Assembly (NCBI GenBank): GCA_021464415.1
Contig: CM038467.1
Span: forward strand, 35,061,226-35,125,225
DNA from: Lonicera japonica
Taxonomy: Eukaryota; Streptophyta; Magnoliopsida; Dipsacales; Caprifoliaceae
Direction of reading: 5' to 3'
DNA: 64,000 nucleotides
Shown: positions 12,001-23,231 of the stretch, one piece after another
Numbering within the stretch: position 1 is the stretch's first letter
Layout: each line of letters begins with the position of its first letter
Made by a program: the position numbers and the translations under genes
Notes under the pieces: model-generated
The model's database searches: none
The model's input: the letters and a program-made list of their open reading frames with translations, nothing else
What the model was told of the DNA's origin: nothing

Positions 12001-13280
12001 TATCTGGAGACATTTGCGCCTGTGGAAAAGATCAATACTGTGTAGGTGTTACTCTCACTAGCTGTAAACTTGGGTTGGTCTCTATAACAGTTCGATGTAC
12101 AAAATGCCTTCCTACATGGGGAGTTAGAGGAGGAGGTGTATATGTAGTTCTCACATGGATATAAGATCTCGGTTGAGCATACAAATAAAGTTTGCAAGTT
12201 AAAAAGATATTTGTATAGACTAAAATAATCCCCCAGAGCTTGGTTTGGGAGATTCGCGAGATCGATACGAAAGATTGGGTACAGTCAGAGTAATTCTGAT
12301 CATACTTTATTTTTGAAGAAAAGTCATGAGAAGATTACGGCACTTATCGTTTATGTAGATGACATGGTGCTCACAGGAAACGACCCTCGAGAACAACAAG
12401 CATTGAAGAAGCTCTTATCTCAGAAGTTTGAGATGAAAGACCTTAGGAACTTGAAGTATTTTATAGGAATCGAGGTGTCTAGATCAGCAAAAGTCATCTT
12501 CCTTTCTCAGAGAAAGTATGCCCTAGACTTACTAAGTGAAATTGGAATGTCAGCTTATCAACAGTCAGAGAGTCCACTGGAGGAATGATTGAAGTTAGAT
12601 GTCGAAATAGATCAAGTGCCTGTCGATAAAGGGCGCTATCAGAGATTGGAAGGAAGATTGATGTATCTAGCATATACAAGGCCTTATATATCATATGCAT
12701 TGAGTATTGTCAGTCAATTCATGCATAATCCAGGGGAGAAGCATATGTAGGTAGTTATGAGGATTATCAGTTATCTCAAAGCAGCTCCTAGAAAAGGATT
12801 CATATTCTAGAAAAATGAGAATTTCCTGAAGGTTGAAAGATATATGGGCAAGTAATATATGTGACAGAAGGTCTACATCAGGGTACTTCACATGTGTAGG
12901 AGGAAACTTGGTCACTTGGAGGAGTAAGAAGCAAAATGTAGTATCCCAATCAAGAGCAGAAGCAGAATATTGAGGAATGGCAGTCGATATTCAAGAGTTA
13001 TTGTGGTTGAAACTATTACTGACGAATCTCGATTTTCCTCCGAAAGAACCCATGGTGCTATATTGTGACAATAAGGCAGCATGTGATATAGCACACAATC
13101 CAATTCAACATGATAGAATAAAGCATGTTGAAGTGGATAGGTTCTTCATCAAAAAGAAGTTATAAGAGAAAGTTATTTATGTTCCTCATGTACGCTCTGA
13201 AGATCAGTTAGCTGACATACTCACCAATGCCGTGACAAGGGAGGTAGTCGCGAAGCTAATTAGCAAGTTAGGCATCTTTG
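9041..13280 (+). pseudogene. Broken copia gag-pol
   Basis: Pieces of the polyprotein occur in collinear order across several frames. A gag-like region runs from about 9050. A zinc-knuckle remnant (CSVSGLTGHSKKGC) lies near 9860. The protease motif at 10059-10094 reads VINFGVTDHM, so the catalytic DSG is replaced by NFG. A GAG-pre-integrase stretch lies near 10440-10610. The integrase core begins near 10640 (IHSDVWGP, FIDDCTRMTWV). RT has [20 protein letters not shown] near 11895 and the YVDD box near 12352. RNase H has the DNKAACDIAHNP stretch near 13068. Frequent stops and frameshifts separate them, so no functional protein can be made. Confidence 0.85.
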
Positions 13281-13307
13281 ATATAAGTGTGCCAACTTGA
13301 GAGGGAT

Positions 13308-13500
13308 TATTAGAATATATGTATATATATGGTATAGGCGTATATATGGTATAGTTGACTACCACTATGATTCCTAGAATCATGGGATATTATTATTACT
13401 TCCATGTATAGCTCATTCCATCCCTATTTAAGGGACCTTGTATTCATTCATCAAATACGACAATATAATTCATTCTTTCATCTCTCTCTATTTGTTAACA
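13308..13500 (+). repeat. 3' LTR of first copia element
   Basis: Begins TATTAGAATATATG one base after the purine tract and ends GTTAACA, followed by the target duplication CCTTG. It has a few more bases deleted near its end than the 5' copy. Confidence 0.9.
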
Positions 13501-14199
13501 CCTTGGAAATTTAGTAAGGTGCCTATTATTCGGTTTTTGAGTATACGCTTGACAATGCCTTATTTGGCCCCTAGACACTGAGCATGTGCGAGTATATTCA
13601 GCCCTCAAAAACCGAATAACAAACACCTTACCTAGTTCTTAATGACTGAATAAGAGTGAGAGTGGAACCAAGTGTTTTTGTAGGTTGGAAATATCAAGCC
13701 CCCAAATTATTCATGAATGCACTTAGAAAACATCTTGTAATTGAAATAGTTGGAAATCTAGATTTTCTCTTGTAAATTATAAATAAATGCATTTGTAAGC
13801 ATTATACGATGTAAGAGAGTGAAAAAAAAATCGAGTAGTGTGTTAGAGAAAAATTGTAAGAGTGTTATGTAAAAGAAAATAGTGTAACTAAATAATCTTA
13901 AGAAAAAGTTAATATAGAAGAAAATATTTTTGTTTCACTCTTCTACTTCTACTGCTTGAAAGCCCAACACTTCACCGCATTAACTATCCATAATTGTGCT
14001 TTAGGATCGATGTTTTACATACATTTATACATGATAACTCACGCGTTAAGTACTTTGAGCATGCATGATTTTCTTTCAAAGCCAAACCAACAAGGAATGT
14101 TATATAATATAGTAATTTTATCTTCGTACCAACCCATATGTCATTTAATTATTAAACCTTCCGTTCATCATTTCTTGTGTGTTAGTTCCCACTTGCAAG

Positions 14200-14880
14200 A
14201 AGTATTCGGATGAGTAGCACCCCAAACGCCCTTAAGTTGGTGTACATCAAGCGTGGGATTGATCATAGAATGACAAAGATCGATCCTACACTTAGGAAAT
14301 ATAGCTGATCAAGCCAGTGTACTTCTCAAAAGTTGTAAGATCGATCTTAGCCCTAAGATCCATCTTGTGGTGTGGGAAATTTGAATAGATTCAACCATTT
14401 GTAGTTTTTACCAACTCCAAGATTGGTTTTAGCACCAAGATCGATCTTAGCACCAAGATTGGTCTTACACTTTGGAAATTAGGGGCAAAACCAATTAGTG
14501 TACTTTTTTCCAGCCCCAAAATCGATATTATATTCAAGATCAATCTTTTGCATCAGGGTAGATCGGGTTTGACTAACTTTTGGCCTAATTTTAACACCTA
14601 AGATCCCCAAACTCAAACCATTTTAATTTGTCCCGTATACTTGGTACACTCTTGAGAACAAAATCTATAGAGAGAGAAAAAGAATAGGTTTGTGGGGGCT
14701 TTTGAAAGATTTCACCTTGGATTTCAAGATTTGGCTAGAATGACTCTTAGTTCATCTTGTCCATCATTAGAGCTTGAAAGGAGCTTTAGGTTCTTGGAGT
14801 CTAGCATTCAATCTTTCAAATCAACACTCAATCCTAGTACCTAAACTTTTGGTTGAGTTATACTCATTACAAGTGTGTAA
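14200..14880 (+). repeat. LTR relic with GATCGATC-containing repeats
   Basis: Contains repeated phrases around GATCGATCTTA (near 14270, 14340 and 14446) and then GAGAGAGAAAAAGAATAGG. The same arrangement, an AAGATCGATCTTAGCC-style block, appears near 51.24-51.43 kb, and the GAGAGAGAAAG block also occurs in the large LTRs at 31.0 and 36.6 kb. A decayed LTR of the same broad family is the best reading. Confidence 0.35.
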
Positions 14881-16740
14881 CCCACGCGATGCGTGGGCAT
14901 TTTAATTAACGGAATATGTAAATGTTTCAAATTATATAAATATAAAAATATAATGTATAATGGTAAACAAAAATAGTCATGTAAAAAAACCATGTAATGT
15001 AACTATAAAAATATAAAGGTAAATTAATTACAAATAAGCAAGTAATTCAACAACCTAATTATATAAAATAAAAATAAAAATTGATATGTATAAAAAGAAT
15101 TTTGAATTAGTGCAAAATAACTAATATACATGGTTGAGAGAAAATGATAGAATTATAAATAGAGAGAAGTTAAGTACATATATATTATCATAATTAAAGG
15201 AAGACAAAATAGTTATAAAAGTAATTAAAGATTGCATTAATTGCTATATATATTGCACTAATTGTATACTTCCTTCATTTTATTATTTAGATTATTAGGG
15301 CGACTATTATAGCAATTATTAATAAGAGAGAGAGTATTGATTCTTCTACTATTAAGTATGCTATTATTACAGTAATTATTATAACAATTAATAAGAAAGA
15401 GAGTACTACTTCCTCTATAATACTATTATAGTATACAATAACTATAATTTAATGTTACAACAAGAATCCCCACTTGCATTTATCTATATTACAAGATTAA
15501 CTTAAACCCACTTGGATGTAAGTGATAACGACCGATAGACTTTGCTATAAGTATGTAAAATGGATTAACTGTGTGTTTTATTCAAGAATTTGAAATAGTA
15601 TCACATAGTATTGGTATTGATAAATTCTTGAAGCTATTGGTTATACACGTGTGCATTATATGGTTATTAAGATTATTGTAGTTATTTCGATATTTCGAAC
15701 ACTTATGGTCCATGCGGGGTGGGGGGTCTTAGCCATTGACACTACATATCCTGGTCTAATAAAGGGACTTCGATATACAAGTGAAATACCCTACGGTCCT
15801 GCTAGAGGGACCCAACCTTAGTGGTTACATACCTCATCCTGTGGAAGGCTAATGGCCTAATGTGTAGGTGGTTTGGTAGGGGGACTGCATTGTTGCAATG
15901 ATATAGCCATGGTGGCTATGCATAGTAGTTGAGAAATTCTATACGAGTAATTACAGTTTGATTCAATAGTAGTGAGATAAGTGCCTATAGATATTTATTT
16001 ATATTCCACTGATACGTTGATATATGAGTTTTCTATACTCGGGTTGGGAACTGTTGAGTGCATGGCATCGTGTTTATTTTATACTCATGGAATAAATAAT
16101 TACTTTCGACATGCAATTGGACATATTTATTTGACACAAAATAATGATAGTGACAGTTCAATATGTAGATTACTTATGTTAGCCACACTATATATGTCAA
16201 TTTTTATGTCAGATATATATCCCTCTAAATCATTAATTTTGAAAAAATTTCACCCCGTCCTACTTGTCTTTAAGTTAATCCAGTACTTCCTCGACAGCCA
16301 TCGAAACAAAATCAAGAACTATTTTTCCTTTAACAAAGATTCCTCGTCATATGCATATAAATGGTATCACCTAGAAACTTCTCTTGATCCTCCTAAACCA
16401 ACAATCCTATTTTTTTAATTAATAACTTATACGGACATATGACGATGCTAGTTGGTATAAAATATTTCCAGCTTGTGCAAGGGAAAAAATTGGGATCAAG
16501 CAAATATTTGTAGCAGTTTTTTTTATAACTTTAGTAAAAGCAATCACCAACCCTTGTCTTCCGATCCGAGACCTACTAGTCTTGTTTACGTCATGCAAAA
16601 ATGCCTCGATAAGATAATGAAGTGTGTCAAAAACTTAAATATATATTACTACATTGCATATGTTTCGGAGCATGTTTTGTAAAAAAGATAGCATCTTAAT
16701 GCATTCGCTTCATAGTAACAATAGTTGAAACATCGATATA
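14881..16740. other. Decayed repeat-like DNA, no gene seen
   Basis: Near 15290-15430 an AT-rich block is repeated imperfectly (AATTATTAATAAGAGAGAGAG, then AACAATTAATAAGAAAGAGA). 15690-15960 is GC-richer and may be inner LTR sequence. An ORF at 15981-16418 has no recognisable domain and ordinary AT-rich composition, so it is not annotated as a gene. Confidence 0.35.
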
Positions 16741-17006
16741 GAATCAATCTTTTTATACATTTGCATCTTTATGCATTTCCTTTTACTTTTTAGCTTATCA
16801 AAACTCTGATAAAAATCATTTGTAAAACCAGAAGAAGTTAGTCCATTATCATCTAGATAAAAACAAGTTTGAATCAATCTTTATACATTTGCATCTTTAT
16901 ACATTTCCTTTTACTTTTTTGCTTTTTTTCTTATCAAAACCCTGATAAAAATCATTTTTAAAATCAAAAGAATTTAGTCCATTATCATCCGGATAAAACC
17001 AAGTTT
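16741..17006. repeat. Direct tandem duplication, about 130 bp
   Basis: Two adjacent copies, about 16741-16870 and 16871-17006, share GAATCAATCTTT..ATACATTTGCATCTTTAT at their start and TTAGTCCATTATCATC near their end. They differ by scattered substitutions and a short T-rich insertion in the second copy. Confidence 0.75.
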
Positions 17007-17750
17007 TCAAAACCCGGATTGATAAAGCTTACTTAGGAATTAAACTTGGATATATTATGTCGTCCATATAAACGTACTGTAATGTATCTGATACGCTCTT
17101 CTCAGGAGTTTAATTCCATATCAAATCAATTTCGATAAGATATGATATTTTTTAAATTAACCAAACGAGATAATTGATATTATTATCTGAGGAAACAATA
17201 CCGAATCAATCTTAGGATTTCAAAATAGATAAGATAAACTTTTGTAAGTAGTAATTATACTTTGAAAAAACCAAACATCGAATCACGGAATACAAGGTTT
17301 TCATCTCTTTTCCCATTTTTTCCAAAACGGGGTTTTCATGAGATATTTTCATAAAGTAGTAGAATATCAATAAAAGCATCCAACTTTTGCAACATAGAAT
17401 AAACATATAAGACCAATAGAGATCGAATGGGCAGAATGGTTGCTTAACACCTTCCCAATCCGTAATATAGTTCCCCAGTCCTATAGAATCCTGAATTTGT
17501 AAACAAACGTGAAAGGAAAAGGCTTATATGTAGGTTTTTCCCTTATACAACTCTTTTGTCCGTTTTCTCATAAAACATACTAGCGATTCTGAACAAACAC
17601 TCCTGTATCTAGAATAGGATAGTAAAACGCGCGATATGAATTATCACCATATAGAAGCAACTGAATCAACGGAACTTCTTTCGATGTTTCAGACCCCCAA
17701 ACTAGAGGTTGAGACCCTGGGGCTCCATTTGCAGATTCTCACACCGAGTG
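17007..17750. other. No gene seen
   Basis: AT-rich sequence with no supported ORF. The end of this stretch leads into the truncated left LTR of the TRIM-like element. Confidence 0.4.
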
Positions 17751-18053
17751 GTTACATATGGTATTAGAGGGGACCCAAGACCACTACCACGTGGCGTGTC
17801 GATATTATGTGTTGGGTCTATACGACTAACAGTAAGTCAGAATTACTGGATACGGTTAGCTAGAGCTGAGATTCATTATGTGTGACCCCGGCCTGAATAA
17901 GGACGTTAGGGATTTCATGGGGGAGATTATAATGACCCAAAATATTCTACATCGGCTGTGTAATAAAAAAGTCATTGATATATGTAGGTGCAATAACCCT
18001 AATTAACAATTTAAGCAAGCCATTTTAGGGGTTGACCCAGGCGGGTGGTTACA
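17751..18053 (+). mobile_element. TRIM-like small retroelement, copy 1 (5' truncated)
   Basis: Only the last bases of a left LTR remain (GTGGTTACA to 17756). A tRNA-Met-like primer site TGGTATTAGAG follows at 17759-17769, then a non-coding internal region of about 170 bp, a purine tract (GGGGGAGA), and a right LTR at 17929-18053 of about 125 bp ending GGTTACA. LTR start and end resemble TGTAACGACCC...GGTTACA. The flanking 18054-18187 matches 25028-25165, so element plus flank was duplicated together. No coding capacity. Confidence 0.6.
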
Positions 18054-18187
18054 ATCCACATGGACTTGAAGTTTTCACACCAATCAAAGCTTTCAGTGCT
18101 AAAATGCAATAATACATTGTATATACTATATTAACCTACTATACTAATGTTTTTATAATATAAATTTTTTAGAGTTGATAAACTAAA

Positions 18188-18769
18188 GAATATAAATTGG
18201 TTTTTTTTCTTGGTTTTTGTCAGAATTAATACTTTGAAAATCGAAAAATCAAGTGAAGCCAAATAAGATATCAATAAGGTGACCTTGTTATTTTGTTCAC
18301 GTCTTTTTTATTCGTGTAAAGTTCAATTCACGTGAATTATGGTATCGAACTTTTCGTTTACTGTGGTGGCTGTAATTCACCTTTATGTAGTAATTGTTTA
18401 TTCATTTATTGTGATAGTTGTAGAATTATATATATATATATATATATATTTATATAATAAAAAAGAAAGTTACATTATTGAATAATTGCTTGTATATAAA
18501 AAGATATTAAACCCCAAAATTTTTACAACCATGCCGACCTTTACGCACAATATTTATTAGTGTTGGAATAAATTAACCACAATTTGTAGCGCATATGATA
18601 GGTAAACAATTTTTTTATTAAAAGACAAGTCAATTTTGTAAGTGGGAATTAGTTTCACCCGTTTCAAATTGTATATATAGTTTAAAGGAAAAATAAAAGT
18701 ATTGAATTACCTTTTTGTGTGTTGTTTCCACTTCTTGTCCTTTTCTTGATATTTTATTTTATGGCTATT
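18188..18769. other. No gene seen
   Basis: AT-rich, with a (TA)n microsatellite at about 18427-18450. Nothing else recognised. Confidence 0.4.
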
Positions 18770-18770
18770 T

Positions 18771-19813
18771 AATTTTTGGCTCTCATTAATTGTTCGAGAA
18801 TTAGTTTTGGTATCCAAAATTTATATTATTGTACCTTTTGACCCCCCATTTTGAGCGGTTTCGTTCATTGACCATCTCATCCGTTAGTTGACCTACTTTT
18901 TTAATAAAAATGCCCAGAAAACCCTTTATCACTAACAACAAATGCACACAATGTATACTACCATCGTGTTACCATGATGGCCGGCAACGATAGGCCGAAC
19001 TGCAATTCAAACCCTATGGTGGATTCACACCATAAAAAATAACTCTCACTCTCACCTATAAATGTTTCAGCCCATCTCCATGATTGTGGGTACAGGCGAC
19101 GGCGCAACGGCAACATGGAAGCAATGGTTTTGGTTTCAGATTTGAGATATGTGCTTCGTATATTTTGGGAATTTCCTATGCACGCATGTATTATTTGTGT
19201 ATAATATGACAAGATTTTGGCTTCGATTTCAATTTTTTTTTTGTTGATTGATTATAGGGGTGCAGGAATTGCTATTTGAATTTTCATTGACTATTTTATT
19301 ATACTTTGTGGATGATTATATGGCTTATTTGTGGATGAATTTTTCTTTTGTGTATATACTACATACATACATATATAGAGATAAATTGGGTTTATCAATG
19401 AGGAAGAAGATGGTGTTAGTTAGGTCTTGTGTATATATATAAATGTAGAGAGAAATTGGGTCTATGAATGAGGAAGAAAATGACGTTAGTTGGTGGTATA
19501 ATTTTACATAGAGTTTGAACAATTTTTTCATTGTTGTAATCTTGCCAGAGTCCTGTCGGAGTTAAACTGGAGGTGGGTGGTGGCCATGGATGATATTTGA
19601 GAAAGTGTTGGTGATAGCTGTATTATAAAAATGAATAAGAGGTATAGCTGTATTTTTCATCTAAAAGCAAACGTTAGTTTAGACATTTAATTATCTTTTT
19701 AATGATCAACTTCGTTTAAGGATGACACCAGTAAAAAATGAAGTCCAATGATATATTAATATAAATTTTACGCATCAAAATTAGTTACACACAATCAATA
19801 AGAGCCAAAAACT
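18771..19813. mobile_element. DNA transposon-like element with about 60-bp terminal inverted repeats
   Basis: The left end at 18771-18828 (TTTTTGGCTCTCATTAATTG onward) matches the reverse complement of the right end at 19757-19813 (TTTTTGGCTCTTATTGATTG onward) for about 60 bases. The 1.04-kb element has no transposase. A 60-bp segment is tandemly duplicated near 19380-19500 (GAGAAATTGGGTCTATGAAT type). Target duplication not identified; long TIRs hint at a Mutator-like origin but that is unproven. Confidence 0.55.
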
Positions 19814-20389
19814 TAGCAGCCCTTATTTTATTTTTATTATTACTCTATCGAGAGTCATGTTATACCCCACCCAACACCACTAGCCCGTAAAAGAAAAATA
19901 TAAATTATAAGAAATTGTTTTGTTGTTTTTTCTTTTGTCATTTTCTTTTGTTAGAATCAAATGCTTCACCAAATCAACATGTCAATTAAAGCCAAATATG
20001 GTATCCATAATTCCATGAGTAAGTTAATAACAAGGGCGAAGGAACCAACGATAATTTACATTAACCAAAATATTAATTAATGGAAAATTCAAAACCCAAT
20101 GCTAATTGAACAAAATGAAGTACCAGATTAACTTCTCAATTTTTTGGTGATTTTAAATACAAAATTTGTTGGGAGCCCACAAAATTTGGAATCTCTCCCA
20201 TATTTTGGGCTTTTTGCATCTCACGCCGGCCACCTCTTGAAAGACTATTGTCATGTATGTGGCAAGAAATTTCTATGAAACTCTCCTCTTGCATATGAAC
20301 TTCTCTTATCGGCTATGGATGCTTAGTGTGCTCTTGTCTCGAGCTCTACGGACAATTATATATATGATCTATGCCATGGTGCTTATTGG
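19814..20389. other. No gene seen
   Basis: AT-rich spacer between the TIR element and an LTR relic. No supported ORF or repeat. Confidence 0.4.
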
Positions 20390-21250
20390 GTGGGAAAATA
20401 TGTGGGTTCAGTACCTCTGGGTTGAAAATCTATAAACCTCTGAAGGATAAAATTCGGCCATCTAGAGCCATGCGGTGAAAAGTTTGAGAATTTAGAGAAG
20501 GCACAATTACATATATTCTATTGTGGAACAGTGTGTTTCCTTCTTATGTGAATATATATATATATATATATGGCTTGGATTATGGTGTTCGGACCATCCT
20601 CTATATGGTTTATGGCAAGGTTTTCGTATCAAATGGGTTGACAATGAGTTGAGGTCCAAGTGATATTGCATTCACATGAGCATACACGAGATTTACCTTA
20701 TTAACTGAATTAATTCAATTGTCATAAGTTGTTCTGCTATAATTGATTTTTGTATATTCTTGTTTGCCCATACTAAGTATTAGGCTCACACCCTCTTGGA
20801 ATTGTGTAGGTTAATTGAGGAGGAAGAGTATAAGGAGACAACGGGATCGAACACGACATAGACAATTCTAATAACGTATAGTATATATATATTTAAATTT
20901 TTTTATTTTTTTAAATTTTTTTTTAAATATAAATGGCATGGCTAGCCAAGGCTTGCCTATGGTTGTGTAATTATAATTATGTTGATTTTCTGCACTTGTA
21001 GAAATGTGTTGTAATATGTTTGAATACTTAATTCTTGGGTGTTTGTACAAAAGTTGTGTAATTAAGGAGAATGTATAATGTAGTATGTTATACACAAGCC
21101 CATATACACTAGTTATACATATCTTATACGGTCATGTTTGACATTACTTGTTTTAATTGCTTTTACCTATTTTAGCCAAGTTTAAAATAGATTAGTAACA
21201 CTCTTGTGCTTTAATTGTGTGCTTAATTACGTTAATTATGTAACGCCTTA
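20390..21250 (+). repeat. Diverged relic of the large Tekay/Del-like LTR
   Basis: Collinear blocks match the 2.7-kb LTR at 30314-33016: GGGTTGAAAA..CTAAACCTC, TCTAGAGCCA..CGGTGA, GACGCAACGGGATC-like text near 20840, and a terminal block (TTTTAGCCAAGTTTAAAATAG, AGTAACACTC) parallel to the LTR end. Similarity is patchy, so this copy is older. It contains a (TA)n run near 20550-20572. Confidence 0.5.
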
Positions 21251-21955
21251 ACTGTTTAAAGGTTTTTACTTATTGGGTCGGTTTTGTAAAGGATGTTGTA
21301 TGTCAATGGAGGGTGATTATAAATTTAAAAACAAATTAAAATTTTGAAAATTTAATTAAACCTGTGAAAACAGTTTTATTTTTTTCATATAATTTTCCAA
21401 AAACGTGAACACAATTTCTTGTTTCCATAAAAGGAAATATTTTATTAATATACAACTTTTACATAAAAGTCCTTGTACACTGAAAATGTTTACAACTACA
21501 ATTATATTCTCGATAATTTAATAGGATAAAATATACATAATGTGTCTCTAGTTGCTAAACAACAAAATACCAATGAGGGACTAATTCTTCAATTCAACAC
21601 TAACTTAACTCATCCCACCATCAAAGACTTCATAAGGTCCTGGTCATCAGATGTAACTAAACCATTTTATGTGCACTAACCTAAATGAGTACCCGTATCA
21701 CTGTTTTAGAAAATGGGAGTGAGTCAAAAACTGACTTAGTGAAAATTATAAGGTTTTTATATATATTGAAATAAACTTTTGAATACATGTACATTGTGTC
21801 ATAATTGAAGACAACGAAATAGTCATATATATCTTTAACAATACTTGTATACTCATTATATAAGCTTGTATTATATCAAAGTAAAGTAAAATACGGGATA
21901 TTGAAAATAGAGCTTGTACGAAAAAGTTTTCTGCAAAAGAACTATGGAATAATAT
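21251..21955. other. No gene seen
   Basis: AT-rich, no supported ORF, no repeat structure recognised. Confidence 0.4.
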
Positions 21956-22533
21956 TTTTTTAAATTAAGGGCCTATATTTGACAAAATTCCAAAAGGATT
22001 GCAAAGTTAACTTTGCAGTAAATTTTTAAATTATATTTTTTATGGAATCATGCAAAATCAAGTTTGCACTATATGTTTTTTAACATATTATTATAAATAA
22101 GTGTTTAATTGATGGTACTTTATAATAATTTTAACAAATTACAAATTCAAAACCTATTTATTAATAAAATGCAAATAATAATTTTTTCAGAGTTATTCAA
22201 AGTTAAGTTTGCACTCTTTATTTTCTAAAATATTACTATGTATTTTTTTTTATTTGACGTTGTTTTAAAGTTTTATAAATGAAATATAAGAATATAATTG
22301 TTAAAAAATATAAAAACATCATGCAAAAGAATTTGAACTAAATTTTTTTAATTGCAAAGTTAAGTTTGCACAAAACACAACTTTGTACAAAGTTAAGTTT
22401 GCACAAAACACGATTTACTGCAAAGTAAAGTTTGCACTCGGTCAAAACCCTTATTTTAAAACACAATTGATAAACAAGTCCTTATCTCAAAATGATAATT
22501 AATGATATCTAGGCCCTTATTTCATAAAAAAAA
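21956..22533. repeat. MITE-like element with repeated GCAAAGTTAAGTTTGCA motif
   Basis: Ends carry AATTAAGGGCCTATAT (left) and the reverse complement AAATAAGGGCCTAGATAT (right). Inside, a near-palindromic word recurs at least five times (near 21996, 22190, 22353, 22388 and 22418), including the perfect palindrome TGCAAAGTTAACTTTGCA. The two ends also share a tract like TTTGACAAAA / TTTGACCGAG. No coding content. Confidence 0.5.
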
Positions 22534-22766
22534 ATAGTATTCTTTAGTTTTTTTTTGCAAAATATATTATCACGCAAACCCTTTTACCTTATTTCCAGAA
22601 TATAAAATAATGCCAAACTAATGCCATGCACACCATATATATAAACCCATTCCGAATCTCCAAACAAAGGAACAAATACGATATCTAAAAATACAATGTG
22701 TTGGCACTATAATATACACTAATTATGCTATGTTAGGCATCAATCAACTCAAGGCAACCAATAGGG

Positions 22767-23223
22767 CAGGGGCTGAACTATAGCCGGGCTACCCCGGACT
22801 GTAGTCCATGTCTAATTTTTTTTAGTAATATGCTTAAATTTTTTTTAAATATATATGTGTGTATATATATATATGTATAGCCCACCTCATTTTTTTTAAT
22901 ATTATTACTCTACACCTATTAAAATTTTATCCATTCATTTACCACTCTACATTTAAATAATATTAACTAAAATAAATGTCAAATACCCTTTTCTTTTTCT
23001 TTTTTTTACTTTTCCGAATTCCGATTGTCTTTTTGTTTATATTTATGGCGTACATGGCTAGATATAAGGGGAAATTATTATATATTTTTTTATATTTCAT
23101 ATCTACACTTCAACGTATATAAAAAGTTGGTATCTTTTGTATGTATTTGAATATATTATATTTTAACGTTGTCATTATTGAATTCTTAACCCGGATCATT
23201 TACAATTCCTTGCTACGCCCCTG
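22767..23223. mobile_element. Non-autonomous hAT-type element
   Basis: 457 bp flanked by identical 8-bp target duplications CAATAGGG (22759-22766 and 23224-23231). The ends are CAGGGGCTG and, reverse complemented, CAGGGGCGT. Eight-base duplications with CAGGGGC ends are typical of hAT transposons. The interior is AT-rich, without a transposase. This is one of the best-defined boundaries in the window. Confidence 0.88.
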
Positions 23224-23231
23224 CAATAGGG

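Larger units (their letters stand above)
8327..13500 (+). mobile_element. Ty1/copia LTR retrotransposon, complete but degenerate
   Basis: Full-length element of 5174 bp with two LTRs (197 and 193 bp), a tRNA-Met-type primer site directly after the 5' LTR, a purine tract (GAGAGGGA at 13299-13306) before the 3' LTR, and matching 5-bp target duplications CCTTG at 8322-8326 and 13501-13505. LTRs begin TATTAG rather than TGTTAG and end TAACA. The internal order gag, protease, integrase, RT, RNase H is the copia order. The LTRs differ at about a dozen sites plus a small indel, so the insertion is not recent. Many stops and frameshifts make it non-autonomous. Confidence 0.92.
8262..13700. repeat. 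Foldback (long inverted repeat) element split by a copia insertion
   Basis: Removing the copia element and one target duplication joins 8262-8326 to 13506-13541. This joined arm matches the reverse complement of 13604-13700 over about 100 bases, with shared blocks such as CTCAAAAACCGAATAA and ACACTTGGTT. Weaker similarity runs further out on both sides. The loop between the arms is about 60 bases. The structure could form a strong hairpin and is probably an old foldback or MITE-type element. Confidence 0.6.

Noticed and set aside
15981..16418. 145-codon plus-strand ORF
   Set aside because: AT-rich composition, low-complexity runs, no domain, no splice or promoter context; likely chance.
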